Assembly: GCF_003855495.1 (NCBI RefSeq)
Contig: NZ_CP034086.1
Location: 3,075,501-3,139,500, forward strand
Direction of reading: 5' to 3'
Length of the DNA: 64,000 nt
Source: Methylocystis rosea
GTDB lineage: Bacteria > Pseudomonadota > Alphaproteobacteria > Rhizobiales > Beijerinckiaceae
Part shown: positions 17,674-25,816 of the stretch, piece by piece
Position numbering within the stretch: the stretch's first letter is position 1
Layout of the letters: each line of letters begins with the position of its first letter
Position numbers and translations under genes: made by a program
Notes under the pieces: model-generated
Database searches by the model: none
Seen by the model: the letters and a program-made list of their open reading frames with translations, nothing else
What the model was told of the DNA's origin: nothing

Positions 17674-18150
17674 TTAGGGATTGAAGGCGCAGCGCGCGCC
17701 GCCGCCGGCCTTTTCCGCCACCTCGTCGGCGTCGACGATGCAGTCGAGCCCGGAGAGCGACGCATGCGAGGCGCCGGCGGCGCCGTCCAGGGCGACGCCA
17801 TTCTCGATCAAGGTCGCATAGAGTTCGTGCGCCTTGCGGCCGCGCAGTTCGATCTTCTTGCCGCCGAAGGTCAGCTCGCAGGCGCGTGACGTGATGTCGA
17901 CGTTGCCGGCGCGGCAGTCGATCGCATCCGCCTTGACCGCAATGCGCAGATCCTTGGCGTGCGGCGCGTCCGCCTTACCGCTGAAGAACGCCGCAAGAAG
18001 CTTTTTATTGGGCGCGCTCGTCTGAGGCGCCAATTCGCCGACGATCGCCGAAAGCGCCAGGGCGTTCGAGCCATTGCTCGCCCCCGCTTGAGCCGCGGCC
18101 GGCGCGAGGACGGATAAGAAAAGCAGCCCAATTGATTTATTGGCGATCAT
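17674..18150 (-). CDS. Exported protein of unknown function
   Basis: A 158-residue protein with a signal peptide (MIANKSIGLLFLSVLAPAAAQA) cut near residue 22. The mature part contains four Cys (IDCRAGNVD, SRACELTF, GLDCIVD and ARCAFNP), which could form two disulfides in the periplasm. The start at 18150 is chosen to begin the signal peptide; an upstream ATG would add 10 residues. No domain recognised. Confidence 0.7.
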   Translation of the reverse strand: MIANKSIGLLFLSVLAPAAAQAGASNGSNALALSAIVGELAPQTSAPNKKLLAAFFSGKADAPHAKDLRIAVKADAIDCRAGNVDITSRACELTFGGKKIELRGRKAHELYATLIENGVALDGAAGASHASLSGLDCIVDADEVAEKAGGGARCAFNP

Positions 18151-18359
18151 GGCGATTCCCCGACAAATGCATCTGCGCAATTGACCAAGAGCCGACGCCG
18201 AATTTGCGACGCAGGCGCGTTCAGTCGACGGCGACGAACATAGCCGCCATTTCCGCGACCGTGAATGCGCGTCTGAAAATTAGAGGCGCAGGCGGACCGT
18301 CTACGCGCGATATGTGGCGGCTCTTGTTGAGCTACGAAATTTTGGCCGGCACATGGGGC

Positions 18360-18653
18360 TCAGCAGCCCTTACGGCGCTCCCACATTTGAAGCTGATTGA
18401 CGCGGCTTTTCTCCCAACCGCTCAGCCGCCCGTAAGGTGGAAAACAGCCCGCTCCGAAGGCGGCCCGTCCCCGGTCGGTATTGAAGCAATGGCCGTTACG
18501 CGCGTATATCCGGTTGCGTGCGTACCACAGATCCCCGCAAGACATGTAAGCCGGATCCTGCGCCGCCGCCGGGGTCGGCGCGACGACCCCCATCGATCCC
18601 GCGCCTATCGCGGCGATAAGACTAAACGCCGCGAAAATCTTCTGTGATTTCAT
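18360..18653 (-). CDS. YARHG-domain exported protein
   Basis: A 97-residue protein with a signal peptide (to about residue 31, PTPAAAQ). The mature part is essentially one YARHG domain: CGDLWYARNRIYARNGHCF, then FGAGCFPPYGRLSGWEKSRV, ending with a QMWERRKGC motif. The domain is found in extracellular proteins and is of unknown function. A strong AGGAGGG ribosome-binding site precedes the ATG. It is monocistronic, next to an M15 peptidase on the same strand. Confidence 0.88.
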   Translation of the reverse strand: MKSQKIFAAFSLIAAIGAGSMGVVAPTPAAAQDPAYMSCGDLWYARNRIYARNGHCFNTDRGRAAFGAGCFPPYGRLSGWEKSRVNQLQMWERRKGC

Positions 18654-18702
18654 AGGAATTCCCTCCTTTAATTGATGTTACGTACGATCCGCGCAGTTCT
18701 TT

Positions 18703-19464
18703 TCAATCGCCGTGTTGTTTTTTCTCTTCGCTGCCTGGCGGCGTGTCGAAAAATTCCGGCCGGTATTCGAAATGCATCGTGTCGAAATGCCCCCATTTGC
18801 CGCCCCAGATGAACCCGTGGCGTTCGAAAATCTCCACGATCGCGTAAGGAATCCGATTGCGGTAACCGCCTTTGCCCCAGAGCCAATAATCAGAGAAGCC
18901 GGTGTTGAGATCAATCGCCGCGCCATAGGCGTGCATGCTGCGTTTGCCGGTGTCCTTCACAACGCGGCAATTGAAGGCGCCTGCGCTCGGATAAGCATGA
19001 CGCTTAATGTCCTGTGGCAGACGATCGATTTCCGTGGCGACCGCGCGCAACCTTTCGGCGACGCCATTGATCTTGGTGACTCGCACCTTGCCAGTGAACC
19101 AGGGAATATCGGTCAAATGCTTCTGCGTTTCGCCCTTGTCGCAATCCCCATACATTTTGTCGAAGAAGGTGGCGTTGCGGAAGCGCCCCGGATCGTCCTG
19201 CGGTCCGGGAGGCTTCGTCAGCGCGCCCTTAGGATAGGGAAGGCTCAACTGATCTAAGAGCGAGGCGTTTTTCAGCTTCTCGTCGAAGCTCTTGTCGGTC
19301 CTGCCGTCAGAGAGATTTTGTCTTGTTCCATCGCGGAATATGATCCCGGCGTCGTCGCGACCGGCGATTTGATCTGGATAGGCGTGCGTCAACGCGTCGG
19401 GCGAAATCGCCTGCCCGCGAGCGGCGACGGAAAAGAAAAGCATCTCGACGCCCGCGAGGAGCAA
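18703..19464 (-). CDS. M15-family (VanY-like) D-Ala-D-Ala carboxypeptidase-like protein
   Basis: About 253 residues. The M15 zinc peptidase motif is seen as MHAYGAAIDLNTG (HxxGxAxD) and WGGKWGHFDTMHFEYRPE (second zinc region with Asp and His). FNCRVVKDTGKRSMH precedes them. Such enzymes trim peptidoglycan peptides or act as lytic-type periplasmic proteins. The export signal is the hydrophobic LLLAGVEMLFFSVAARGQA. The start is uncertain: TTG 19464 includes this signal, ATG 19443 would cut it. The open frame continues to 19707 but there translates a dispersed repeat. The repeat may have altered the original 5' end. Confidence 0.8.
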   Translation of the reverse strand: MLLAGVEMLFFSVAARGQAISPDALTHAYPDQIAGRDDAGIIFRDGTRQNLSDGRTDKSFDEKLKNASLLDQLSLPYPKGALTKPPGPQDDPGRFRNATFFDKMYGDCDKGETQKHLTDIPWFTGKVRVTKINGVAERLRAVATEIDRLPQDIKRHAYPSAGAFNCRVVKDTGKRSMHAYGAAIDLNTGFSDYWLWGKGGYRNRIPYAIVEIFERHGFIWGGKWGHFDTMHFEYRPEFFDTPPGSEEKKQHGD

Positions 19465-19472
19465 GCCGATCT

Positions 19473-19530
19473 TTAGAGCGCGGCTCGCGAAAAAAGTGGA
19501 ATCCGGTTTTTCGCGTTGAGCGCGCTCTAA
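19473..19530 (+). repeat. 58-bp palindromic element, copy A
   Basis: Begins TTAGAGCGCG and ends CGCGCTCTAA, a perfect 10-bp terminal inverted repeat, with inner GCGAAAAAAG..CTTTTTCGC-like pairing. It occurs again in opposite orientation at 19766-19823. The pair flanks about 235 bp. Related elements lie at 34157, 41894 and 52109. It resembles the small intergenic palindromes common in Hyphomicrobiales. Confidence 0.85.
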
Positions 19531-19765
19531 GCTTTTGGAAGCGATCACGTCATTTGCATTTTGGCGATTCCGAAATGCAGCGTCATCCAGAATCGGCGCG
19601 ATCTTTTCATTCTTGCCGCCCTGAGAAGCCATACGCGCCGCCAATTTTAATCGAACGCCATACTTTCCGACGCTTTCTTCGCGCCCGACGGCGAGGGGCC
19701 AAAGCATTTCCGCTATGTGTACACTTTTATGGCCTCCGGCAAAGCCGGGGAACTCCCTTCACGGC

Positions 19766-19823
19766 TTATAGCGCGCCTCGCGCGAAAAACCGGACTTCAC
19801 TTTTTTCGCGAGCCGCGCTCTAA
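19766..19823 (-). repeat. 58-bp palindromic element, copy B (inverted relative to copy A)
   Basis: Reverse complement of copy A with a few changes (ends TTATAGCGCG and CGCGCTCTAA). Its right end supplies the stop codon TAG of the neighbouring Crp/Fnr gene (19820-19822). Copies A and B together could fold into a long hairpin. Confidence 0.85.
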
Positions 19824-20632
19824 GCGGCGTCGTGCCGCTTCTCGATCTTGCGTCGTCCGAAAGCGAGACGCGGCGGCCGACCGAGCCGGTCGCACTGATC
19901 CGCGAGATGCAACACGCTTTCGACATGCACGTTGCGCGTCTCCGTGCGGACGCCATGGGCGCGCAGTTTGGCGAAGGCGCGCGACAGCGTCTCCTGCTTT
20001 ACGCCGAGACGCGCGGCGATCAGGCGCTTGTCATAGGGCAGGCGGAAGCGGCACCGGTCTTCGCCCGGCGGGCAGAGGCCGAGTAGGAAACTGGCAAGGC
20101 GCTGATCTGCGTTCTGGCTCTTGAGCGACTCGATCTCGCCGAGGAGACGCGCGATGCTCTCCTTGGAGTTTTGCATCACCGCGGCGCAGAGCGACGGCGA
20201 CTCCTTGACGAGCCGAGCGAACAGCGCCGCCGGCAGCTTGAGCACGCGGGTCGCGCCTACCGCCTTGGCGGAGAGCGTGTGACTCTCATCGGCGCTGGTC
20301 GGGGCCTCGCCGATGATCTCGCCGTCCGAGCAAATGCCAATGAGCGTTTGGCGTCCCGAAGACGAAATGCGCAGCAGCTTCACATAGCCGCTCAAGACGA
20401 ATGCGAGGTCCGTGACGACAGCGCCTTGATGGAAAAGCACATCGCCGTCCTGGAGGGACTCGATCCTGGCGTCCGCCGACAGACGCGACAATGTCGCTTC
20501 GTCGACCCTGGCGAAGAGCGGCGCTCTGCGCAACTCCCCCGGGCCCGCAGGCTGCGGCGCGCACGGACCGGCGCGGCTCTTTTGCGAAACGCTGTCATAG
20601 CTCCGCACGGCGGTGCCGGTGTCGACTGTCAA
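19820..20632 (-). CDS. Crp/Fnr-family transcriptional regulator
   Basis: A 270-residue regulator. Residues about 35-165 are a cyclic-nucleotide-binding-like fold (PLFARVDEATLSRLSADARI, LQDGDVLFHQGAVVTDLAFVLSG). Residues about 175-250 are a winged helix with the recognition region DKRLIAARLGVKQETLSRAF. The Fnr-type cysteine cluster is absent, so it is unlikely to be an oxygen-sensing Fe-S protein. The effector is unknown. The start is taken as TTG at 20632 because TAGGAGG lies exactly 7 nt upstream; upstream ATG frames lack a ribosome-binding site. Its stop codon is provided by the adjacent repeat. It lies downstream of metW, 180 bp away. Confidence 0.85.
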   Translation of the reverse strand: MTVDTGTAVRSYDSVSQKSRAGPCAPQPAGPGELRRAPLFARVDEATLSRLSADARIESLQDGDVLFHQGAVVTDLAFVLSGYVKLLRISSSGRQTLIGICSDGEIIGEAPTSADESHTLSAKAVGATRVLKLPAALFARLVKESPSLCAAVMQNSKESIARLLGEIESLKSQNADQRLASFLLGLCPPGEDRCRFRLPYDKRLIAARLGVKQETLSRAFAKLRAHGVRTETRNVHVESVLHLADQCDRLGRPPRLAFGRRKIEKRHDAA

Positions 20633-20812
20633 GCTCGCGCCTCCTACCGAAGCGCGCGGAATTACGCGCGTCATCCAAGGGATGACGACGCATGAAGCGG
20701 AGGCGCCGCCGCTCCCTCCCGCGCATAATTCTCTTAATGCCGCCAAAGGGAAGGCTAACGCGAACCGTCAACCCGCGAAAGGCGACGCACGCGGGACAAA
20801 CCGTCGCACGGG

Positions 20813-21481
20813 TCAGCGTCGTTGGTCGCCACGCTCCAGCAGAAACACAGCCTGTTCGCCGAAGAGATTCCAAACCCACCAAGGCGCGCTGAAGCGGATC
20901 GGGGCGCCGGCGCGGTCAAAGGCGACGCCGCGCTCGATGTGCGCGCCGAGTTCGTCGACAATCTCGACGAAGTCACGGATGGTGCAAAGATGAATGTTGG
21001 GCGTGTCATGCCAGTGATAGTCGAGTCGGCCGGTGACCGGCATGCGGCCGCTAAAGGCGAGCTGCGCGCGCACGCGCCAATAGCCGAAATTGGGAAATGA
21101 GATGATGGCGCGCCGACCGATGCGCAGCATATTGGCGAGCGCCGCGCGCGGGCGCCTTGTCGCCTGCAGCGTCTGGGAAAGAATCACATAGTCGAATCCG
21201 TCGTCCGGATAATCGGAGAGGTCGGTGTCGGCGTCGCCTTGAATGACGGAGAGTCCTTTCGCCACGCATTCGTTGACGCCGCGCTGCGAGAGTTCGACGC
21301 CGCGGCCGTCGACGCCCTTCTTTTGCGCCAGGAGCTGCAGCAACGCGCCGTCGCCGCAGCCGACGTCGAGAACGCGCGCGCCGGGCGCGACCATCTCGGC
21401 GATGACAGCGAGATCGAGACGCGATTGCTCGAGCGGCTGCGCGGGCCGCTCAGGCGCGTCGGCCGCAGGCGTGTAGTTCAT
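20813..21481 (-). CDS. metW: Methionine biosynthesis protein MetW
   Basis: A 222-residue class-I methyltransferase-fold protein. Motif I is [14 protein letters not shown]; other conserved blocks are [29 protein letters not shown] and [15 protein letters not shown]. These are typical of MetW. It partners MetX and is needed for, or boosts, homoserine acylation in many proteobacteria. It overlaps the metX stop by 4 bp (ATGA), so it is translationally coupled and co-transcribed. Confidence 0.95.
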   Translation of the reverse strand: MNYTPAADAPERPAQPLEQSRLDLAVIAEMVAPGARVLDVGCGDGALLQLLAQKKGVDGRGVELSQRGVNECVAKGLSVIQGDADTDLSDYPDDGFDYVILSQTLQATRRPRAALANMLRIGRRAIISFPNFGYWRVRAQLAFSGRMPVTGRLDYHWHDTPNIHLCTIRDFVEIVDELGAHIERGVAFDRAGAPIRFSAPWWVWNLFGEQAVFLLERGDQRR

Positions 21482-22659
21482 TTCGAGGTTCCGTCAGGCG
21501 CGAGCCCGCGCGCGTTTGCGGCTGAATCGAGAAAGCCGCGCGTCGTCGCGATGAACATCGGCTCGTGCAGCAAAAAAGCGTCGTGCCCCTTGTCGGATTC
21601 GATTTCGACGAAAGACACCGACGCGCCGCCGGCGTTGAGCGCGTGAACGATGGCGCGCGAGTCCGAGGTGGGATAGAGCCAGTCCGACGTGAAGGAGACG
21701 ACGCAAAAGCGCGTCTTCGTGTCCTTGAAGGCCATGGCCAGCGAACCGCCATAGTCGGCGGCAAGATCAAAGTAGTCGCAGGCGCGGGTGACGAAGAGAT
21801 AGGAATTGGCGTCGAACCGCTCGACGAAGGCGAGGCCCTGGTAGCGCAGATAGTTCTCGACCTGAAAATCCGCGTCGAAGGAGAAGGTCGGCGCGCTGCG
21901 GTCCTGCAGCTTGCGGCCGAACTTACGCTGCAGCGCCGCTTCCGAGAGATAGGTGATGTGCGCCGACATGCGCGCCACCGCGAGTCCCTTCTCCGGCCGC
22001 ACGCCCTGCTCCTGATAGCGCCCCGAGCGCCAGTCCGGATCGGCCATCACCGCCTGTCGGCCGACTTCGTGAAAGGCGATGTTTTGGGCCGAATGTTTGG
22101 CGGCGGTGGCGATCGGCATGGCCGAAAAGACCCGCTCCGGATAGCTCGCCGCCCATTGCAGCACCTGCATGCCGCCCATCGAGCCGCCGGCGACGCAAAA
22201 CAGCGTCTCGATGCCAAGATGATCGATAAGCATCGCCTGCGCGCGCACCATGTCGCGGATGGTGACGACGGGGAAGTCGACGCCATAGGGCTTGCCGGTC
22301 GTTGGATTGATCGACGCCGGGCCGGTCGTGCCCATACAGCCGCCGACGACATTCGAGCAGATCAGGAAATAGCGATCCGTGTCGAAAGGCTTGCCGGGGC
22401 CGACCATCGCCTCCCACCAGCCGGGCTTGCCGGTGACGGGATTTACGCCCGCGGCATATTGGTCGCCGGTGAGCGCATGGCACAGCAGAATGGCGTTGCT
22501 GCGCGCGGCGTTGAGCGTTCCACGGGTCTCGTACGCAATCGCGAGCGGCGCGATGCGGCCGCCGCCGTCGGTCAAAAGCGGACGGTCCGGGGAAAAAACG
22601 ACGGTTTTCGGCGCGAAGCCCTCGCCGTAGGCCGGCCGCGCTTCTGACAATACGGACAA
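21478..22659 (-). CDS. metX: Homoserine O-acyltransferase MetX
   Basis: A 393-residue alpha/beta-hydrolase-type enzyme that acylates homoserine (acetyl- or succinyl-CoA) for methionine synthesis. Conserved blocks: [23 protein letters not shown]; the nucleophile elbow [13 protein letters not shown]; and the His region [13 protein letters not shown]. Donor choice cannot be read with certainty. The start is TTG at 22659 with AGGA about 7 nt upstream; no earlier in-frame start lies before the promoter. A promoter with TTGACA and a palindromic element lies just upstream. It is the first gene of metXW. Confidence 0.95.
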   Translation of the reverse strand: MSVLSEARPAYGEGFAPKTVVFSPDRPLLTDGGGRIAPLAIAYETRGTLNAARSNAILLCHALTGDQYAAGVNPVTGKPGWWEAMVGPGKPFDTDRYFLICSNVVGGCMGTTGPASINPTTGKPYGVDFPVVTIRDMVRAQAMLIDHLGIETLFCVAGGSMGGMQVLQWAASYPERVFSAMPIATAAKHSAQNIAFHEVGRQAVMADPDWRSGRYQEQGVRPEKGLAVARMSAHITYLSEAALQRKFGRKLQDRSAPTFSFDADFQVENYLRYQGLAFVERFDANSYLFVTRACDYFDLAADYGGSLAMAFKDTKTRFCVVSFTSDWLYPTSDSRAIVHALNAGGASVSFVEIESDKGHDAFLLHEPMFIATTRGFLDSAANARGLAPDGTSK

Positions 22660-22681
22660 GCGATCATCCTAGCGTTCGATA

Positions 22682-22702
22682 TGCCGAACAATTCGTTCGG
22701 CA
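22682..22702. promoter_or_regulatory. metX: Inverted repeat upstream of metX (operator candidate)
   Basis: Perfect 8-bp arms TGCCGAAC and GTTCGGCA separated by 5 bp. It abuts the -10 element and covers the likely transcription start, 23 bp upstream of the metX start codon. Either a repressor operator or a small RNA hairpin. Confidence 0.5.
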
Positions 22703-22730
22703 ACATCGATGGGGCCGGCGGAGGTGTCAA
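22702..22730 (-). promoter_or_regulatory. metX: Promoter of metXW
   Basis: On the minus strand TTGACA (22725-22730) is followed 17 nt later by GATGTT (22702-22707). This is a good -35 with a weaker -10 at ideal spacing. Confidence 0.55.
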
Positions 22731-22779
22731 GCGCCGCGCGGCGGCGCGCTTGTCAGGAGCGGGCCGGGTAGCCGCCCCC

Positions 22780-23598
22780 TCAATCGAAAAGCGTGCGCGG
22801 CGGCTCGCCCGGCGGCGGGGCGCTCATCGTCTCCACTGCGGCGGCGAGCTGCGCGAGGTCTTCGGGGCGGGACAGCCGATGATCGCCGTCGGCGATGAAG
22901 GTCAGCGTGACTGGATCGGCGTTCAGATGCTCGACGATCGTCAGCGCATGCCGCCAGGGCACGGCGTCATCGCGCATGCCCTGCAGAATATGCACGCGCG
23001 CATAAGCGCGCATGAGGCCGCCGAGCAGCAGATGATTGCGCGCCTCTTCGATCAGCCGCCTTGTGACCGGCCCGTGATCCGGCTCCTTGGCGGGCAGCAC
23101 GCCCTTTTCCATGAGTTCGCGCCGCGTCGCCTCGTCGAAGCCTTCCCACATCAGCGCCTCGGTGAAGTCCACCGCCGGCGCGAGCAGGATTAGCCCGGCG
23201 AGCCTTGCGCTCTCGCCTTTTTTGGCGAGCCGGCGCGCCAGAAGCAGCGCGATCCAGCCGCCCATCGAACTGCCGATGACGATCTGCGGCCCTTGCGTCG
23301 AGCGCTCGAAAACGGCGAGGCTCTGCTCCAGCCAATCGCCGATGCAGCCCTCCTCGAAACGACCCGCCGAGCGGCCATGGCCCGAATAGTCGAAGCGCAG
23401 AAAGGCGCGCCCCCTCGCCTGCGCCCATGCGTCGAGGGCGCCCGCCTTGGTTCCGTCCATATCGGAGGCGAAGCCTCCGAGCCAGACGAGGCCCGGCGCG
23501 TGTCCGGCCTCGGCCGTCGCGGCGCGCCATCGTCGCGCGATGCGCCAGACGCCCCCCGCCGGATTGGGAATGTCGAGGAAGTCGAGCGTGTCGGACAA
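22780..23598 (-). CDS. Alpha/beta hydrolase (ABHD10/serine aminopeptidase-like)
   Basis: A 272-residue hydrolase with the nucleophile elbow GSSMGGW. The N-terminal region reads WLGGFASDMDGTKA, then FDYSGHGRSAG. The acid region is HILQGMRDDAVPW and the catalytic His is ADGDHRLSRPEDL. It resembles thioesterase-like ABHD10 or small-ester hydrolases. The substrate is unknown. The start is TTG at 23598 (MSDTLDFLDIP), with no strong ribosome-binding site, so it is tentative. It is divergent from a glycosyltransferase. Confidence 0.85.
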   Translation of the reverse strand: MSDTLDFLDIPNPAGGVWRIARRWRAATAEAGHAPGLVWLGGFASDMDGTKAGALDAWAQARGRAFLRFDYSGHGRSAGRFEEGCIGDWLEQSLAVFERSTQGPQIVIGSSMGGWIALLLARRLAKKGESARLAGLILLAPAVDFTEALMWEGFDEATRRELMEKGVLPAKEPDHGPVTRRLIEEARNHLLLGGLMRAYARVHILQGMRDDAVPWRHALTIVEHLNADPVTLTFIADGDHRLSRPEDLAQLAAAVETMSAPPPGEPPRTLFD

Positions 23599-23725
23599 GC
23601 AGATTCACTTATGATCTAAGAGGCGTCGCGATTGAAAATAGGCGGTTTGCTCATAGTTGGTAAAGGATCTCGCAACAGAATGCCGCCGCCGGACAATTCT
23701 GTCCGGGGCGCGCGTTAGCCGAGCG

Positions 23726-24928
23726 ATGTCGCAAGAACCCGCCATGATCGCCGCCCCCGGCCAGCGACTCGCCGGACGAACGATCCTGCAGATCGTGCCC
23801 GATCTCCAGTCGGGCGGGGCGGAGCGCGCGACGGTGGACGTGGCCGAAGCGTTAAGCCGGGTCGGCGCCCGCTGTCTTGTGGCGTCACGCGGCGGCCGCA
23901 TGGTCAGCGAACTGCAGTCGAAAGGCGGCGTCTGGGCGCCGTTTCCAGCGGCGACGAAAAATCCCTTCGCGATGGCGCTGAATTCGGTGCGGCTGGCGCG
24001 AATCATTCGCGACGAAGGCGTCGACATCGTGCATGCGCGCTCGCGCGCCCCCGCCTGGGTCGCCTATTACGCGACGCGTCAGACCGGCGCAAAGCTGGTC
24101 ACCACCTATCACAGCGCCTATAGCGGCGCGTCGCCGATCAAGCAGCGCTACAACGCCATCATGTCGGCGGGCGACGCGGTGATCGCCATTTCGGAATTCG
24201 CCGCCCAGCGCATCCGGGAATTGCATCCGGAAAGCGCGGATCGGATCGTCGTCATCCCGCGCGGCGCGGATCTGCGCGCCTTCTCGCCCGCCGCCGTCGA
24301 CCGGCGACGCGTCGAGCGCCTGCGCGCGGCGTGGGGCGTCGCGGCGCATGATCGCGTCGTGCTGCTGCCGTCGCGGCTTTCCGCGCGCAAAGGCCATTCG
24401 GTTCTGGTCGAGGCGACCAAGCGGCTGATCAAGCAAGGAATCTGCGATCTGCGCGTCGTTTTTGTCGGCGACCCGCACAGCGATTCGACGCGCCGCGCCC
24501 TCGAAACGCAGATCGAGCACGCCGGCCTCGGCGACGTCGTTCGCAACGCCGGCTACTGCGAAGACATGCCCGCCGCCTATATGGCCGCGGCCGTCATTGT
24601 CGCGCCGGCGACGGAGCCGGAGGCGTTCGGGCGGATCGCCGTCGAAGCGCAGGCGATGGGGGCGCCGGTGATCATCTCCGATATCGGCGCCGCGCCGGAG
24701 ATCGTCCTGGCGCCGCCGCAAACGCCGCGCCATCTTGCGACTGGCTGGCGGACGCCGCCCGGCGATCCGGTGGCGCTGGCGGACGCCATCGCCGAGGCGC
24801 TGAGCCTGCAGGCCTCGGCGCATGACGACCTGGCGCTGCGGGCGCGCCGAAACGCGCAGGAGCGCTTCTCCGTCGAGGAGATGCAGCGCGCCACGCTGCA
24901 GGTCTATGAGAGTCTGCTCGGGCTTTAG
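23726..24928 (+). CDS. Glycosyltransferase family 4 (GT-B)
   Basis: A 400-residue GT-B enzyme. The N-domain starts TILQIVPDLQSGGAERATVDVAEAL, the typical nucleotide-sugar transferase acceptor loop. The C-domain has LPSRLSARKGHSVLVEA, FVGDP and EPEAFGRIAVEAQAMGAPVIIS, the donor-binding E-x7-E pattern. It probably transfers a sugar to a lipid-linked or LPS/exopolysaccharide acceptor in the cytoplasm. The start ATG at 23726 is chosen (MSQEPAMIAAPG); an upstream ATG would add residues coded over the promoter. Confidence 0.9.
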   Translation: MSQEPAMIAAPGQRLAGRTILQIVPDLQSGGAERATVDVAEALSRVGARCLVASRGGRMVSELQSKGGVWAPFPAATKNPFAMALNSVRLARIIRDEGVDIVHARSRAPAWVAYYATRQTGAKLVTTYHSAYSGASPIKQRYNAIMSAGDAVIAISEFAAQRIRELHPESADRIVVIPRGADLRAFSPAAVDRRRVERLRAAWGVAAHDRVVLLPSRLSARKGHSVLVEATKRLIKQGICDLRVVFVGDPHSDSTRRALETQIEHAGLGDVVRNAGYCEDMPAAYMAAAVIVAPATEPEAFGRIAVEAQAMGAPVIISDIGAAPEIVLAPPQTPRHLATGWRTPPGDPVALADAIAEALSLQASAHDDLALRARRNAQERFSVEEMQRATLQVYESLLGL

Positions 24929-24934
24929 CCGTAG

Positions 24935-24957
24935 CGTCAGCTCCGTTCATGCTGACG
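24935..24957 (+). terminator. Stem-loop after the glycosyltransferase gene
   Basis: CGTCAGC and GCTGACG form a 7-bp stem 6 bp after the stop. No T-tract follows, so this is a weak terminator candidate. Confidence 0.3.
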
Positions 24958-25005
24958 GCAAACTCTACAACGCAGCAACGGCGGTCCCTGAATTGCGACC
25001 GCCAA

Positions 25006-25305
25006 TCATCCCTCAGGGAACAGCAACGGTTCATAGTTCATGGCTCCATGCAGCACATGGATCACATCAACCGTTTCAATCCCGACCCGATAGAAAATAA
25101 GATAATTGCCGTGGACGCGACGGCGGATTCCGGCGTGTTCATAGCGCGCCACGAGCGGAAATCGTTTCGACATATCGCCCAGTCCCTCGCACGCCTCCCG
25201 GAGCTCCCGCACGAATGTCACGGCGCTCTCGGGGCTTTCTTGCGCAATATGATCGCCGATCGATTCAAGATCGGCTTCGGCCTCCTGGGTGATGACAACA
25301 ATCAT
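25006..25305 (-). CDS. parE: ParE/RelE-superfamily toxin
   Basis: A 99-residue toxin: N-terminal IVVITQEAEADLESIGDHIAQESPESA, then RELREACEGLGDMSKRFPLV, then GIRRRVHGNYLIFYRV, with the C-terminal IHVLHGAMNYEPLL. This ParE-like layout inhibits DNA gyrase in studied members; RelE-type mRNA cleavage is also possible. It overlaps the antitoxin by 4 bp (ATGA). Second TA module in the window. Confidence 0.9.
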   Translation of the reverse strand: MIVVITQEAEADLESIGDHIAQESPESAVTFVRELREACEGLGDMSKRFPLVARYEHAGIRRRVHGNYLIFYRVGIETVDVIHVLHGAMNYEPLLFPEG

Positions 25306-25565
25306 CGGCGCCGGGCTTGCGACTTGGCCTTGAATTTAGCCTCCAAGCGATCGAACACCGCTTTCACGGGCTTGGCGCGTCCGGCGTCAGCGTCGGCGAT
25401 GCCCCTCGCAATGGAGGCGTCCAGGGCGGCAAGATGGGCTTCGCGCTCCTGAATGAGGCGAACCCCCTCGCGCAAGACCTCGCTCTTTGAGTTGTAGCGG
25501 CCCGACGCCACCAGCTTGGCGACGAAGGCCTCGAGCTGGCTTCCCAAGTCTGCGCTGATGGCCAT
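25302..25565 (-). CDS. parD: ParD-family antitoxin (ribbon-helix-helix)
   Basis: An 87-residue antitoxin. The N-terminal ribbon-helix-helix is MAISADLGSQLEAFVAKLV, then SGRYNSKSEVLREGVRLIQ with a typical KSEVLREGVRL helix. The C-terminal REAHLAALDASIARGIADADAGR region binds the toxin. AAGGAGAA precedes the ATG at 25565. It represses its own operon in known systems. An ATAACTATTAT near-palindrome at 25603-25613 is a possible operator. Confidence 0.93.
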   Translation of the reverse strand: MAISADLGSQLEAFVAKLVASGRYNSKSEVLREGVRLIQEREAHLAALDASIARGIADADAGRAKPVKAVFDRLEAKFKAKSQARRR

Positions 25566-25816
25566 GACACGATTCTCCTTGTGGTTAACATGCACGGACC
25601 AATAACTATTATCAACCGTCGCTGCTGGCGCGAGACACCACCGAATCGGATAGAGTTTCCCCGTCAATCGGACTGATCTCGCGCGCAGCGCCATGGTCGC
25701 GCCAGTCGGGCTTCCCCTAAGCTCGCCCGGCGGCGCGACTCTTGCTGTTTCGTCGCCAATCGCCGCGTGACCCATTTATCCTTCGCTAAGGACCAGCGCG
25801 CGAACGACGAGGCGGC

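Noticed and set aside
19465-19707. Long N-terminus of the M15 peptidase
   Set aside because: It runs through the 58-bp palindromic element and gives an Arg/Lys-rich, unfamiliar N-terminus.
21565-22647. A 360-codon plus-strand frame
   Set aside because: Antisense to metX; the metX motifs are unmistakable.
22660-22800. SAM-II riboswitch before metX
   Set aside because: No conserved SAM-II loop or pseudoknot sequences were found; only an inverted repeat and a promoter.
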